A DNA stretch of 64,000 bases from Blepharisma japonicum (GCA_949751835.1 CATKHK010000008.1:310001-374000), one strand, 5' to 3'. Counted from the stretch's first letter, positions 25,134-38,032 are shown. Program-made: numbers and translations. Notes: generated by a model not told the origin, from the sequence alone.

Positions 25134-27032
25134 ATGGACGTAACTAAGATTTCTGAGCGTCTCCGAACCATTGTCAACTACGTGACTGGACAAGATATTA
25201 AGCTCACTGTAGATCCAGGCCTTGTAGGAGCAAATGCTAAATACCTTGGCAGAGTCAGTTCGCTTCTCCCTGCAAGCCCATTAGACCAAGCATTCGCAAA
25301 CCAATGGATTCACAGCATCTCAAGTACAACCCCATTCCTGTCAACCAAAGAAGGTATTGCAGCTTTTTCTGAAACATGTGAGAAACTCTTAGCAAAAACT
25401 AAATCTTATGCTGTAGGAGCTTCACTCACAATTGTCGATTTATTAGTTGCTGCAATTGGAATTGAGACAGATCTCTTCAAGTATCCTCCAACCCAGCAAA
25501 AGAAGCTTATCAAATACTTAAACACTCTTAGAGCCGACAGTACCCTCAAGCTCATAATCCCTGCAGCAGAAGTTCAAGCAGGCAAAGGAAGAAAGCAATT
25601 CATCATTCCAAATGGAACAGGAGGAAGAAGTCGTGTGGATTACATTTTTAGCAACGCAGACTTGGTAGGACAAATTGTGACTGTAAAAGGTTGGGCAAGA
25701 ACAGTCAGAATCCAAGGAAATGGCAGCTTTGCATTTGTCGAAGTTAATGATGGCTCAACTGTTAAAGGAATTCAAGTCATTGTTAGCAATGCTTTTCCAG
25801 ATTTTGCCAACCTCAAAGGAACAGGTATTTCAGTATCTTGCAAAGGACTTTTAGTTGAAAGCCCAGGTGGTGAGCAGAGTGTTGAAATGCAAGTTGAAGA
25901 CCCATCCCAGCATGAATTTAAAATCATCGGAGATTGTGACCAAACTGCTTTTCCAATTTCAAAGAAGAACCATACCCCAGAATTTTTGCGTGAAAATGCT
26001 CACTTAAGAACCCGCACAAATTTAATCGGGGCTATTGCAAGAATAAGAAACGCCTTGGCCTTCGCCACTCACATGTTCTTTAACTCGAGAGGATTTCTAT
26101 ATGTCCACACCCCACTTATAACAGCTTCAGATTGTGAAGGAGCTGGAGAACTTTTCCAGGTTTCGACCATTCTTAAGTCAAAAGTTGCAGATATCAAGCA
26201 AAAAGAAGGAAACGTTGATTACTCACAAGATTTCTTTGGAAAGCCAGCGTTTTTGACTTGCTCAGGGCAGCTGAATGTTGAGGCTTATTGTTGTGCTTTA
26301 TCAGATGTCTATACATTTGGCCCTACCTTCAGAGCTGAAAACTCACACACCACAAGACATTTATCAGAATTCTGGATGATCGAGCCTGAAATGGCATGGG
26401 CTCAGCTTGAAGATAACATGGAGTGTGCCGAAAGCTACTTGAAGTTCTGTCTTCAGTATGCAATTGACAACTGCTACTCTGATCTCGAATTCTTCGACAA
26501 ATTCGTTGAAAAAGGCTTAATAGACAGACTTAGAAACGTCCTAGAAAAGCCATTCGCAAGAATTTCCTATACAGAAGTCGTTGATATTATCCATAAATGT
26601 GGAAAGCAATTCAAGATTATGCCACAATGGGGTGATGACTTGAACTCAGAGCACGAAAGATATATAGCTGAAGAAGTTATTAAAGGCCCTGTTATCGTGT
26701 TTAACTACCCTAAAGTGCTCAAAGCATTTTACATGAAGGTCAATGATGATAATGCCACAGTGCAAGCAATGGATATTTTGGTTCCAAAGATTGGAGAAGT
26801 CATTGGAGGTAGTGTAAGAGAAGACAGGCTAGAAAGACTTGATGAAATGATTCAGTTCAAGAACTTAGATAAGGAAAGCTACTGGTGGTATAGAGATTTC
26901 AGAAAGTATGGAAGCGTACCACATGCTGGATTTGGACTAGGATTTGAGAGGCTTGTCATGATGGTCACTGGAGTTGAGAATATTAGGGACGTCATCCCGT
27001 TCCCAAGATGGCCTGGACATGCTGAATTCTAA
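25134..27032 (+). CDS. NARS1: Asparaginyl-tRNA synthetase, cytosolic
   Basis: 632 residues. The N-terminal ~150 residues resemble a GST-C-like appended domain (ASLTIVDLLVAAIG). The OB-fold anticodon domain starts near VGQIVTVKGWARTVR. The class IIb catalytic core has motif 2 FGPTFRAENSHTTRHLSEFWMIEPE and motif 3 GFGLGFERLVMMVTG ending FPRWPGHAEF. It charges tRNA-Asn with asparagine. There is no mitochondrial presequence. All eight Trp are TGG, and codon use looks like that of a highly expressed gene. A tRNA-Asn(GTT) lies at 52641-52713 but is not linked. Confidence 0.97.
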   Translation: MDVTKISERLRTIVNYVTGQDIKLTVDPGLVGANAKYLGRVSSLLPASPLDQAFANQWIHSISSTTPFLSTKEGIAAFSETCEKLLAKTKSYAVGASLTIVDLLVAAIGIETDLFKYPPTQQKKLIKYLNTLRADSTLKLIIPAAEVQAGKGRKQFIIPNGTGGRSRVDYIFSNADLVGQIVTVKGWARTVRIQGNGSFAFVEVNDGSTVKGIQVIVSNAFPDFANLKGTGISVSCKGLLVESPGGEQSVEMQVEDPSQHEFKIIGDCDQTAFPISKKNHTPEFLRENAHLRTRTNLIGAIARIRNALAFATHMFFNSRGFLYVHTPLITASDCEGAGELFQVSTILKSKVADIKQKEGNVDYSQDFFGKPAFLTCSGQLNVEAYCCALSDVYTFGPTFRAENSHTTRHLSEFWMIEPEMAWAQLEDNMECAESYLKFCLQYAIDNCYSDLEFFDKFVEKGLIDRLRNVLEKPFARISYTEVVDIIHKCGKQFKIMPQWGDDLNSEHERYIAEEVIKGPVIVFNYPKVLKAFYMKVNDDNATVQAMDILVPKIGEVIGGSVREDRLERLDEMIQFKNLDKESYWWYRDFRKYGSVPHAGFGLGFERLVMMVTGVENIRDVIPFPRWPGHAEF

Positions 27033-27128
27033 GTTAATCTAGTAATTCCTTAAATATGTATACGACTATAATGGTAAGCCACTAGGAAAAATTTAGATAA
27101 TTAGATTGAAATATTTTAAGTGATAGAT

Positions 27129-28379
27129 TTAATTTTCATAAGAATGATAAGTTTCTATCAAATCAATAACTTCATGTGAAGCCTCATCAAACTCTTCGAT
27201 ATCCATTCCTTCACTTAAATATCAATGCAGAAAGGCATTTCTCCGCTTCATATTATCGAAATCTTGATAAATCCTATTTAAAGTGTTCTTAAACGCTGTT
27301 GTATTCATCAGCGAAGATACTCCCATTTTAAGCCCTCTTGGCCTAAACTCAGTCATTGAATATTTAATATTTTTTATATCAATGCCACTAACAAATGTCC
27401 CTTCTGAGCTAAAAAAGTCTTCAATTTGTTGAGATTTCGCTTCAAAACCTCTAAAGTTGCAAGCCATTGAAGTAATTGTATCTATTTGTGTGGTTTCACA
27501 CATAGCATTTGTTGATGTTATGTCACTGAAAAACTCCTGAATTTCTCCAGAATGTCTCATGCACATGCATCTGCAAGTAAATGGCGAAAATCCAGGCACA
27601 AGAAAATTCATTGTTTCTATTGGAGCGAGATTTCCCATTAACTTCTTCAGGTCTCCGTTTATCATCCCTGGGAATCTAAAGCTAGATGTTGCTCCTCCTA
27701 ATGTTTGAGCTGCTAAATGATTGAGATCGCCATAAGTCGGGGTAGAATTTTTATACCTCTTAAGCAAAATTCTCATGAGTGATTCATTATCTATAGCAAA
27801 AGTTATATTACCAGGCATGTGGAGAAAAGGAAATGAAAGCACTGCATTATAAGGCTCAACAACAGAATCAGAAACCTTTGAAGATGGGAAAACTGTTTGG
27901 AAGCTAAACAGGATATCTGGGAATTCGTCTTTAAGAGTTTCAATTATTCTCGAAGTTAGCCCACTGCCAGACCCACCTCCAAGGCTGTGCGAGAATTCAA
28001 GTGCCTGCAAAGAATCACAGGCTTCCACCTTAGTTTTCACAAGATTTCTTATATCATCATCTAATTCATTTCTGTAATATCCTTTGGCTCAATTTCCTGA
28101 ATTTTCAATTTCTATAAAATCTTTTGGGCTAAAATAATTTTTAAAAATAAACTCAGGATTTAATACCTCATTATACTTGCAAATTGATATGCTTCTTGCA
28201 ATATATTTTTGATCTGGCTGTTCTTCAAGATAAACGCCAATTTTTTCTTGAATATTTTCATTATTTTCTTCTAATTTCCCATTTATATCAATGCTATATT
28301 CATCAAAAATATTCTGCCAATTCAATTTCCCTAGCTGATTTCCACAATTTCCTACTTGAAGACGTAAAATTTCTCTCAT
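27129..28379 (-). CDS. Divergent beta-like tubulin
   Basis: 416 residues, about 30 fewer than normal beta-tubulin. It starts MREILRLQVGNCGNQLG (beta MREIVHIQAGQCGNQIG), keeps the GTP-binding glycine loop as GGGSGSG (normally GGGTGSG), PYNAVLS, TPTYGDLNHL, LRFPG-like FRFPGMING, PRGLKMG and AFLHWYLSEGMD. The strand/loop after residue 60 (normally VDLEPGTMDSVRSG) is shortened and altered, and the acidic C-terminal tail is absent (ends TYHSYEN). Two invariant Trp are TGA (28089-28091 and 27222-27224). It is probably a specialised tubulin rather than a bulk axonemal one. It follows the kelch gene by 17 bp. Confidence 0.9.
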
Positions 28380-28396
28380 ATTAGTTATTATTACTA

Positions 28397-30664
28397 CTAT
28401 TTTTTCCTTCTTCTAACTAGCGCAGACTCCTTAGCTTTTTGTATCAGTTCTTCTGCTTTTAAGCTAACATATGACCTATCAGAGGTAACTGAGCTTCTTC
28501 TCGACGTTTCTCTCGAAGACTGTTCTCCAAAAATTTGGATTTTTTCTTCCTCTTCTTCATCTTCTGGTATTGTTGTTACAAAACTCTGCTCAGTTGAGCC
28601 TTTAGAGCTCGATTTTTTGTAGCCTTTTTTGTTTTTTGATTTCCCCTTTGTATTGATATTAGTGATTTTATCTTCTACCATGTCAATTGAGCTCTCATCA
28701 AGATCCCCAGAAAACATCGGTATGGACTTATAAGGCAAAATAAAATCAGAAAAGATATTTGTGGAGACTGCATCAGACGGAACATCATTTCTATCTAATT
28801 GATATATGTTGGGGTCAGGCCCTCCTCCATATATGACTATGTCATTCGTGACGAGCACCGCTGTGTAAAATCTTTTGGGAGGGATTGAGCCTTCAACTTT
28901 GTATCTGCATCAGTTCAAATTATTGTACGTTAGATTCAAGCTTCATAAGATGCCTGTACTTGGGACTTTTATTGCATTTCCTCTGCTATCAACTGAATTC
29001 CCAACATATTCGAAAATTGAGTTCTCAATTAGCAATGCTGTATGCCCATATACAGATCCAGGCGATCTATTAAACTGAGGCAGTCTTTGCCATTCCCAAG
29101 TCAATAAATTAAGTCTCCACAAATCATCTAGCACAATTTCTGAGTTAACACCTCCATGCATGTATAGTCAGCACTCATTGTAAAATTCATAGAGCATGCA
29201 AGCCATGGCTATTCTTCCAGCAGGCATAGGGCCATCATTAGTAGAGGTGGCTATTTTAGTCCATTTTGCGTCATCAATGTTGAATGACCAAACTTCATTT
29301 GTGTAGCCTTCAATTGAAATGAAACCACCGATTATGACCATTTCATGCGTTCTTGGGTGGATAAAAGCATAGTGGCCTGCCCTTGCGGGAATTCTCTTTT
29401 TGCTTTTAGGAATGCTTCAGGTCATTGTGTTTACATTCAAAACATAAATTTCTCCTGAGCATTCTTGCAGATTTCCTCCTCCATAATAAATAACAATATT
29501 TTTTTCTTTATCATAAATACAAGAATGATAAGAGAGCGCTGGAGACTCTCCTTGATATTCAATTTTTTCTCAAGCTTTTTCTTTATATTTGAATAGATAT
29601 AGATCATTATTTACTTCTCCCCTTGAATCTCCTCCATGGATGATGATTCCTCCCAAACTTTCAATGTAGCAAGCAGTGTGTCCAACTCTTTCTGAAGGCG
29701 GGGTGCCGACAATTTTCAAGCATATCCATCTAAGTCCAATATTCGGGTTAAATGCATAGATATCTCCACTCAGAGTAAATCCTGTTTTCCCACCAATGTA
29801 TATAATTGAGTCTCCCAAGCTAACTGAAGCAAATGAAATTCTTATTCCTGGCTTATTTCCTGTGCACTCAAGCTTGTGCCATATATATTGGTCATCAATT
29901 AGATCTAATGAGTATGTAGAATCGCTTTCTTCTGAATAAGAGATTCCCCCATACACATAAAAGCTTCCTGAATCACAGCGGCTAAATCCATAAAGCTCAA
30001 GTTTATCAGGGATTGTGCCGAGAGTTGATATCACTTGCCATTCTCTTGTTTGAAGGCTTAATAAATAAAATTTTAATACTGAAGACCCTAAGCAGTATAT
30101 GACTTTATTATAAATAACACAGTTCCATCCTGTTCCTTTAGGTTTCTCCTCTCCTACAGTATTTATTTGATTCCATTGCCTAGCTCTGACATCAAATGCC
30201 CATACATCGTCTAAATATTTATCTTCTCCTGACTCTGGATTCGTTCCATAACCAGCGATAATGTACATAGTAGATTCGTTCATATCACCACACATCCCAT
30301 ATCTTGGTCATGGGACTTTGCGGGAATCTGAAACACATTCCCAATTATAAGTTCTAGTGTTAAACACATAAGTATCATTAAAAAAGCTATTTGTATGAGC
30401 ACCTCCGAATATTACGATCAAATGCTTTTCAGCATATTTAATTACATGGAGATGACGTGCTGAAGGTCTGCTGGATAGTGATAATTCAGAAAATTTTTCT
30501 CAAGAATTTGCTTTTAAATCAAAAATTAAAAAAGAGTCCAAATAATTTTTCCCATCATATCCTCCGAAAATGAATAGCTTATCTTCTCCATATGCAACTC
30601 CTAAGTTCATAGCTTTGGGTATTTCATAAGTATCATCTGGAATTTCAATTTTATGATAAGCCAT
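28397..30664 (-). CDS. Kelch-repeat protein
   Basis: 755 residues with several TGA-Trp. From residue ~20 on there are about ten kelch blades (LFIFGGYDG, LIVIFGGAHTN, MYIIAGYGTNPESG, FYVYGGISYS, IIYIGGKTGF, IIIHGGDSRGE, IVIYYGGGN, MVIIGGFIS, WLYMHGGVN, IVIYGGG), probably two propellers. The C-terminal ~150 residues are charged and low-complexity (KGKSKNKKGYKKSSSKG, EDEEEEEK, SRETSRRSS). Kelch propellers bind partner proteins; no BTB or other domain tells which. Start ATG 30664. The TAG at 28397 lies 17 bp before the tubulin start, so the tubulin promoter must lie in or near this gene's 3' end. Confidence 0.9.
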
Positions 30665-30711
30665 GTTGATTTTTATTTAAATTTTAATTAGTTGCAATGT
30701 GTATGATTATA

Positions 30712-31611
30712 CTATAAAATATAATCTTTTCGAGAGCTATCAGAATCAATCGAAAATGAGCCCACTAAAAATGTTTTATTCACATTGAATGAGCCATATG
30801 AGAAATCATGATCTGCAGTTGCTATAAACGTGTAATTTTTCATATGTACACTAGCCTTTATCTGGGCTAATTTTTCAGGACTAGCTCTATAGTGAGTATT
30901 TAGCGAGCTTTCTTGGTCTTCATCTTTACCCAAATCTTCTATTGGAATTACGTGATTTCTGCTTGGCTTTTTTCGCAACTCTTGTATGAACTCATAAGTA
31001 GTTTTGCCTTTGAACCCCAAATAGATGTGGATACCAATCAGGTACCCGATAGCTAAAAATACTGAGCCATTAATTAAAATGTCAGCGAATAAAACTGCAA
31101 ATACAAATGATTCAATTGATTTATCATCTAATAATCCATTTGAAAATCCTTGGCTTAGCACATAAATTTCAAATGATAGCAATACGGAAGTCCCGGCTTC
31201 CAGAGTTCAAATTAATGCAATAAATTTCCAATAATTTGATTTTCCTATGCAATTATTCAGTCATTTGCAGTGATGGTCAAACCTATCAACGCATCGATTG
31301 CAATGACCGCAGTGCTTTGCTGATTCTGTCACGTAAATTTTGCAAATTGTGCAAAAAAAGTTGACACTTGTATCTAAAGCTAAATCTTCAACGTTAACAG
31401 CTATTGTTGGATCTGAGCTAGTTGCTATATAGCCTTCAATTATAACTGAAACATGAAAAGTATAAAATAAAACCAAAAAGACAGCAACTAAATCATTTGA
31501 TAAGAAAAGTGCTACGCAGAGGATGCTGATCACTGTATGTAAAATCATAAGCATTCATGATGTAATTTGAAATAGATGAAAAGGTCTTCGAAAACCATTT
31601 TTCTTTGTCAT
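30712..31611 (-). CDS. DHHC-type protein S-palmitoyltransferase
   Basis: 299 residues. It starts MTKKNGFRRPFHLFQITSW, has two membrane spans, the Cys-rich domain CTICKIYVTESAKHCGHC then RFDHHCKWLNNCIGKSNYW, then two more spans and a cytosolic tail. The catalytic Cys is in DHHC. The Trp after DHHCK is TGA (31261-31263), an almost invariant position (DHHCPW in the family), here with Lys instead of Pro. Four spans with DHHC on the cytosolic loop fit the family. It acts on cytosolic proteins at a membrane, which may include the lipid-anchored MORN proteins here (speculation). 47 bp from the kelch gene. Confidence 0.94.
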
Positions 31612-31827
31612 TGAATATTGATTTTTTTAAAATATATAAAATATCTTAAATTGCATTATAAAGAAGTTAAAATAAATTAACAAGGTGCTATAGTTCTATA
31701 TGCAGCTCTGATTTCTTTATTTTTTTAAAATCTTAGATGCTTGCCTTAAAGAGTTAAAATAATTTTATTATAAGAATTTATAGCTTTAATAATTCGTACC
31801 TCTTAGCCTATTTTAGCTTCATGAATC

Positions 31828-32721
31828 TTATTTAGCAAATGGATTTCCATCCATCAACCCATCTACATCACTAATAATATATTCATTTAATATTCCTTTA
31901 AAATTCAATTTCATTCATTCAACTTTTCTTCGATATTTATCGAAAAATCCTTTATTATGCATGACCATTTCCATCCTGAACGAGTGAAACTCTAGTTTGT
32001 CTGGATTTTCTTCTCCGTCCAATATATGTCCATCTTTGTCTAATACCAGTAGCTTAAAGGAACTAACAAATCCTACATCAAAAACATATATAGAAATAGG
32101 CGAAAAGTTTACAGCCATCCTTAGATTCCTTAAATGCTCTTCAAACGGTGAAATGTCGTCCAGTGTGTTAAGATACTTCAAGTCAAGCAAGTACATTTTA
32201 TCGTCATAGCTACGTTCTTTATAGTCTTCTAAATGTTTAGACTTAAGGCCAAAAGAATAAAATTCGATACCTTTGCGAAGCTCAGGGAAATTCAATCGGG
32301 AAGTTTTATAATCGTTTTTTAACAAATTCAAGTTTCTATAAGGAAACAAATTGCCTTGAAAAATGGTGCTCCCTAAGTATATTGCTTTGGATCTCTCTAT
32401 GTCCCCAACTGATTTAATTGTGTAGCCTTGGTCTTTGAAGGAATTCATTGAATTTTTGATTTTTGTATACAGATTTCTCTCACATAGATTTTCTAAGTCT
32501 TGAATTTTATTATTTGCAAGCAAAGATAAAAATAATCCACATCTATGCTTTGCACCTTCTAGCATTTTAGAATGAAAAATGTTTAAATATCTATCAATTC
32601 TCTTTAAAGCAAGGTCTTTTGAATAGAATTGTAAAGGGAAGTCAGTTAAATCTTGGATGATAGCTTTAGGATTTATGTGATAAGGATATGGAGGTAAAAT
32701 TATTTGAGGCACTTTTTTCAT
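31828..32721 (-). CDS. Unrecognised soluble protein (weak Tim44/mL45-like feel)
   Basis: 297 residues with one TGA-Trp at 31915-31917; the frame continues past it to TAA at 31828 (ending DVDGLMDGNPFAK). Helical N-terminal half (FLSLLANNKIQDLENLCER..YTKIKNS) then beta-rich C-terminal half (ISIYVFDVGFVSSFKLLVLDKDGHILDGE). Helices followed by a sheet, with the LL..N...LE.LC pattern, recall Tim44-like domains such as in mitochondrial ribosomal protein mL45, but this is weak. Only 12 bp separate its ATG from the stop of the upstream methyltransferase gene. Confidence 0.65.
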
Positions 32722-32733
32722 TTTTATTTTAAT

Positions 32734-33417
32734 TTAATTAGAGATTTTTTGCTGAATATAGACTGTTGCATCGCCTCAGCTCATTTTCTTAGTTATTGTC
32801 TCACGCACAGCCCATTTGGATGACTCAAGTCCTCAACTTGTGGTTAAGATCCAAGTTCCAATTTTCACCGGAAAATCCGCAATTCTTCTCATCATATCTG
32901 GACTGTAGCACGTAGAATTAGCAAATATAAAATCTGCATCAGCTCATCCTCTCTCAAACATATCGACATTTTCGAAAATTACTTCAGCAGTGCAATCAGC
33001 CTCTGCTCTACCTATTATTTCATCATACTTTTCTTTCATATTTAAAGATATTTCATATAAACTATGCAGCAATTCCAGACCAATACATCTTTGAAAATTG
33101 TGCAGTAAAGCGGCTGCTATTACGCATTTCCCAGATCCGGACCCCAAATCATAAAACACCCCACCAGTTAGTATCCCTCCATATCGAGTTTTTATAGTTT
33201 CGAAGACTTCACCTATAGAATAAAAATCGATTTCTCCGTAAACAAAAGTTGAAGATTTTAGTCTGCAGCTAGCTCTTTCAGCTTTGCTTGCATTTTTAGC
33301 AATTTCATATGTCCAGTCTCCAACTATTTGGCTAAATATTGCGCCTCTTCTATTTAGCTCCAGCTTTGAGTCATCAGATAGTATATAAGGGTTATCTGAT
33401 TCATTAAGGAAATCCAT
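32734..33417 (-). CDS. DOT1-like SAM-dependent methyltransferase
   Basis: 227 residues; three or more TGA codons read as Trp (32944, 32833, 32776). SAM motif I is VFYDLGSGSGKCVIAAALL (about residues 87-105), followed by IGLELLHSLYEISLNM, as in the DOT1 fold (FVDLGSGVGQ... GVE). Post-motif ADADFIFANSTCYSPDMMRRIA matches the DOT1 F-x-N-N/S...-P-x-L pattern. There is no long histone-binding N-terminus, so the substrate is unknown. Many protists encode such stand-alone enzymes. It lies 57 bp after the P-type ATPase-like gene on the same strand. Confidence 0.82.
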
Positions 33418-33474
33418 GATCTTTTTCTAGAATTAATCAATTAATTATAATCATATTAAAATTTATCTCAAATC

Positions 33475-35988
33475 TTAACCAATAAATCTTATTAAAATTA
33501 GTTGGATAGCATAAAAAATAACGCCTTGGTAAGTGTGTTCCCATTTTATCGGTGCTAAATACACACGACTGGACACCTTTGCAATCAAACAAAACCCAAG
33601 GAAAAATACGCACTTCAAGAAAACAAACATGTGTATCATCGTCCATGCTGTGTACATTATCTTCAAATTGCTGACTTGGATCCATAGATTATGAAGGCCA
33701 AAGCACACAAAAATTGTAAAAAAATACCCAGTATGAGGAGAATATTCATAGCTGTGATCTGACGCTGAAATATAAAAAAAGCTGTATAATGCAGCTAATG
33801 TTATGCAAATTCAGTTTCTTAAAGGCCTAGCTGGAATAGTAGATGGGAATGATACATATAAAAATTGTGTTACAACTGGAACTCCAAAATCAATGCATAG
33901 AATCCCAAAACTTGATGGTACTAATCCACTATAAAGACTAAGTAAAATATGTGTAAAGCAAGGTATTAAAGATCCTACAATCGCTTGAAAAATAAACAAA
34001 GTCACTTTTCTAGCATTTTTCAGCTCGATTACAGCATTGAGAAAATCATCAACCCCCTTATCAGATAGCATGACTAAGTCTGAAATTGCTTTTACTTCTT
34101 TTGCATTTGTCTTATGTGTCATTGAAATCTGAGAAATTTTTAGTGCAAGTGAGTTTCTTCCAAAATATGCTGATTTTTTGTCTTTGTAATTTTCTATTAA
34201 GTGGCACGTATCATAAGTTGATAATGAAGGGATTATGCTAAATCGCTTATTTTCAATTATTTTAGGATTCTTTTTAATATGGTCAGGTAAGTAAATTATT
34301 GGATCATTAGATAGCTTGGCTTCATCGTAAACCTCTGGATTATCCTTGAGGAATCCTGAAGTAAGAGATAAATTTACCAGGTAATCTTTGGATTCTGGCC
34401 CAATCGCAACTATATTTATTCCTAAATCTGATGCGAGTTGAATTCAATGCGAAGCATTATTAGTGTGTTCTCTAATTCCTAAAATCCCAATCAGTGAAAA
34501 ATTAAACATATCAGTTGTTATTCCAGACTCTTCAATTTTCTCTAGACTTTGAGGGAGCACATCTGAATATGCCAAGGCTAAACATTTTATTCCGTGATTT
34601 GCAAAATCATCGATAATTGTAGCGAAATAACTTATATCAACAGGCATAAGTTTTCCATTCACATACATTTCTTTGGAGTTTTTCAAAACGTCCTTGGCAT
34701 CGCCTAACAAAATCCCGCTAAAAGCAAGTTTGTCTTTATCATTAATCACGGTCAAGGTAAACTTGTTCTTTTCTGACATGTTTATCTTATAGATTGTATC
34801 ATAATCTTTTCTACTTACTTCTAGGTCAGCTAAAAAGCTAATTAAGGCTTTTTCAAAAGGATATTTAAATTGATCATCTTCTGAATCTTCTTCTGGCTCA
34901 TTAGGCATTTTTGACTTTAAAATAACATCTATTAGGTCAATTAGAAGTTTAAAGTCCTTGGATTGACTTTTCAATGCTTCTGCTGCAGTCATCAGCTTTC
35001 CTTCTATATAGACCTGCTCGACTTCTTTTTGACTATTGAGCAAGGCATATCTAGTATCAATAAAGAGGGTTTTTATCTTTGTAAGTTCTTTATATGCATC
35101 CGTGTTTTTTGGATAAATATTGTTCTTTAGCAATACATGACTGTGTGAAGAAGTATTGATACCTTTCGAAAAATTTCAATAATGAGGCATTTTTACAAAA
35201 ATTAAAAGTAAAGCAATTGCTGATGCATACCAAGGTCTGGTGCCAAACCCATATCGAAACAATACCAAGCTTATTCATAAAAATCCTACGAAGACTAGTC
35301 ACTTAGTGTCACTTTCATTTTCGAAATAATCAATTTTGGTTAGTTTTGCTAAAAATGTGTCTTTTCCGGTTTTCAATACAATTCCAAGCCCTTTTCCACT
35401 TTCAACTGTTGATCCTTGGAAAGCCATATTTGGGCTTCTATAGTAATTGCCATTCCCATTTATTTCTCCTATATGAACTCCTTCTTTCCCAAATAGACTG
35501 CACCCATTAATAACAGGCTTTATGCTGCCCACATTAACAAGCCTAATATCAGCCGGAATAATCATTGATTCTTGTATTTGAATCACATCTCCACGAACTA
35601 AGAATTTACTTTCAACCATATTTGAAGTCCCGTTCCTTATGGCTGGCACCATTGAGTCTATTGTTGGAAATTCTGGATATTGCCGAGTAAATGCTTTTAT
35701 TATGAAAAGAGCCACTGTGAATAGAATAATAAATATATGAGAAAGTATATGTGATGGGCCTGTATTGGCAATTTCTGCCATCAGGGTTGTAAAGAGAATA
35801 CAATAAAGAATGAAAATTCGATTTATGTATAGTTGGGTAAGGACTGTAGGCTTGTAAGTTGGCAATATGTTATAGCCAGTTTCCACGAGACGGTCTGCGA
35901 TTTGGATGTGGCTTAGGCCATGATCGATTGATGTGAGGCCAAGGCTTGGCAACAGGCTATTTAGTGGAATTAAATGCTCCTTTTCCAT
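33475..35988 (-). CDS. P-type ATPase relative without catalytic motifs (pseudo-pump)
   Basis: 837 residues, open throughout with TGA as Trp. Topology and order match type II (Na,K/H,K-like) P-type ATPases: two N-terminal spans, actuator domain (LVRGDVIQIQESMIIPADIRL), spans M3-M4, a large cytosolic loop, then M5-M6 with GILCIDFGVPVVTQFLYVSF (family [20 protein letters not shown]) and further spans. Catalytic motifs are gone: DKTGT reads DTRYA (Asp311, 35056-35058), TGES of the actuator is absent (INGCSLFGKEG), TGD is IGPE, and GDGxND is FGRNS. The PEG/PEGL of M4 is KMPHYW. The uninterrupted frame argues for a retained non-pump role. ATG 35988 chosen; upstream frame has only a GTG. Confidence 0.85.
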
Positions 35989-36452
35989 ATTAAAGAAAAA
36001 TTGTAATTGATATCTACTTATAATGTGGCAAGAAGGTAACACAAAAATAGGATTTTTTACTATTATTTATATTTCATTTTTATACCATTTTCGACATTTT
36101 ACAAATTTTTGTTTTGTTGCTACTGAGTGTTCTATTTATAAAAATTATAGAAAAACTTGAAAACTGTCCAATTCTCTTGTTGTCTAATGCGTCATCTATT
36201 ATTACAACCACAATTTACCTATTTTTCATATCTTTCATAGCAGACAGCGCGACAAGTAATTCAATTAATTTTAAACTGAACATCAGCTTATAGCTATTAA
36301 ACTAAAAATTATAGATAAGGGACATGCAGTGAGCTTATATGCCAAATTTTAGCCAAATAAATTTATTACGTCATGCAAATCTAATAATTATGCCAAAGAT
36401 AATTTCAGCCTATTTAGTAGTTAAAAATGTTTAACATTAATACAATAGTTTA
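35989..36452. other. Intergenic spacer, nothing recognised
   Basis: AT-rich 464 bp between the pseudo-pump start and a small minus-strand gene. No protein-like frame or RNA gene is visible; it should hold the pseudo-pump promoter. Confidence 0.5.
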
Positions 36453-36674
36453 CTACTTGACTCCATGGAACATCTTATAAGTGCAGCTAAGATATTCCCT
36501 TCTAATGTTTTTAACTAGATCCTCGTTACCATCCATCCTGGCTTCTTCAAATTTTAATGTCTCTTTTTGACACAACGCTTGGGCTTCCACTCCTTTGGTG
36601 ATTAAAGCCTTTCCTGCAGCTAACATTGCTCCAGGAAATGCTAAAAATTTAAGCGCCAAAGAGTTGTTTGACAT
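36453..36674 (-). CDS. Small protein, unknown
   Basis: 73 residues: MSNNSLALKFLAFPGAMLAAG has a moderately hydrophobic helix (about 5-25), followed by a charged helical region (KETLKFEEARMDGNEDLVKNIRREYL). Two Cys. It ends TAG/TAA-type with no TGA codons. It could be a small mitochondrial or membrane-peripheral protein. Not recognised; accepted because of its clean frame, ATG and helical composition. Confidence 0.5.
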   Translation of the reverse strand: MSNNSLALKFLAFPGAMLAAGKALITKGVEAQALCQKETLKFEEARMDGNEDLVKNIRREYLSCTYKMFHGVK

Positions 36675-36942
36675 TTTGATATATTTTATTATTATTCATG
36701 GAAGCTCCATTAATTAATTTTTCTTGTCTATTTAACGATTTTTAAAGCATATTGCACAATGGAAAATTGTTACTAATTTTTTGGATGGTGCATAGATTAT
36801 TTTCGCTATAATGGTGAATGCATTTTATTTTATTCTTTCTTAAAGAGTTAATTAATAAAATTTTGAGTTTTTTGATGAGAAATTGAGGAGAAATATTGCT
36901 ATCTCTGAGAATGATAATTTTACATAATGCAAAGCGCTGTAA

Positions 36943-38031
<1,089 letters not shown>

Positions 38032-38032
38032 G

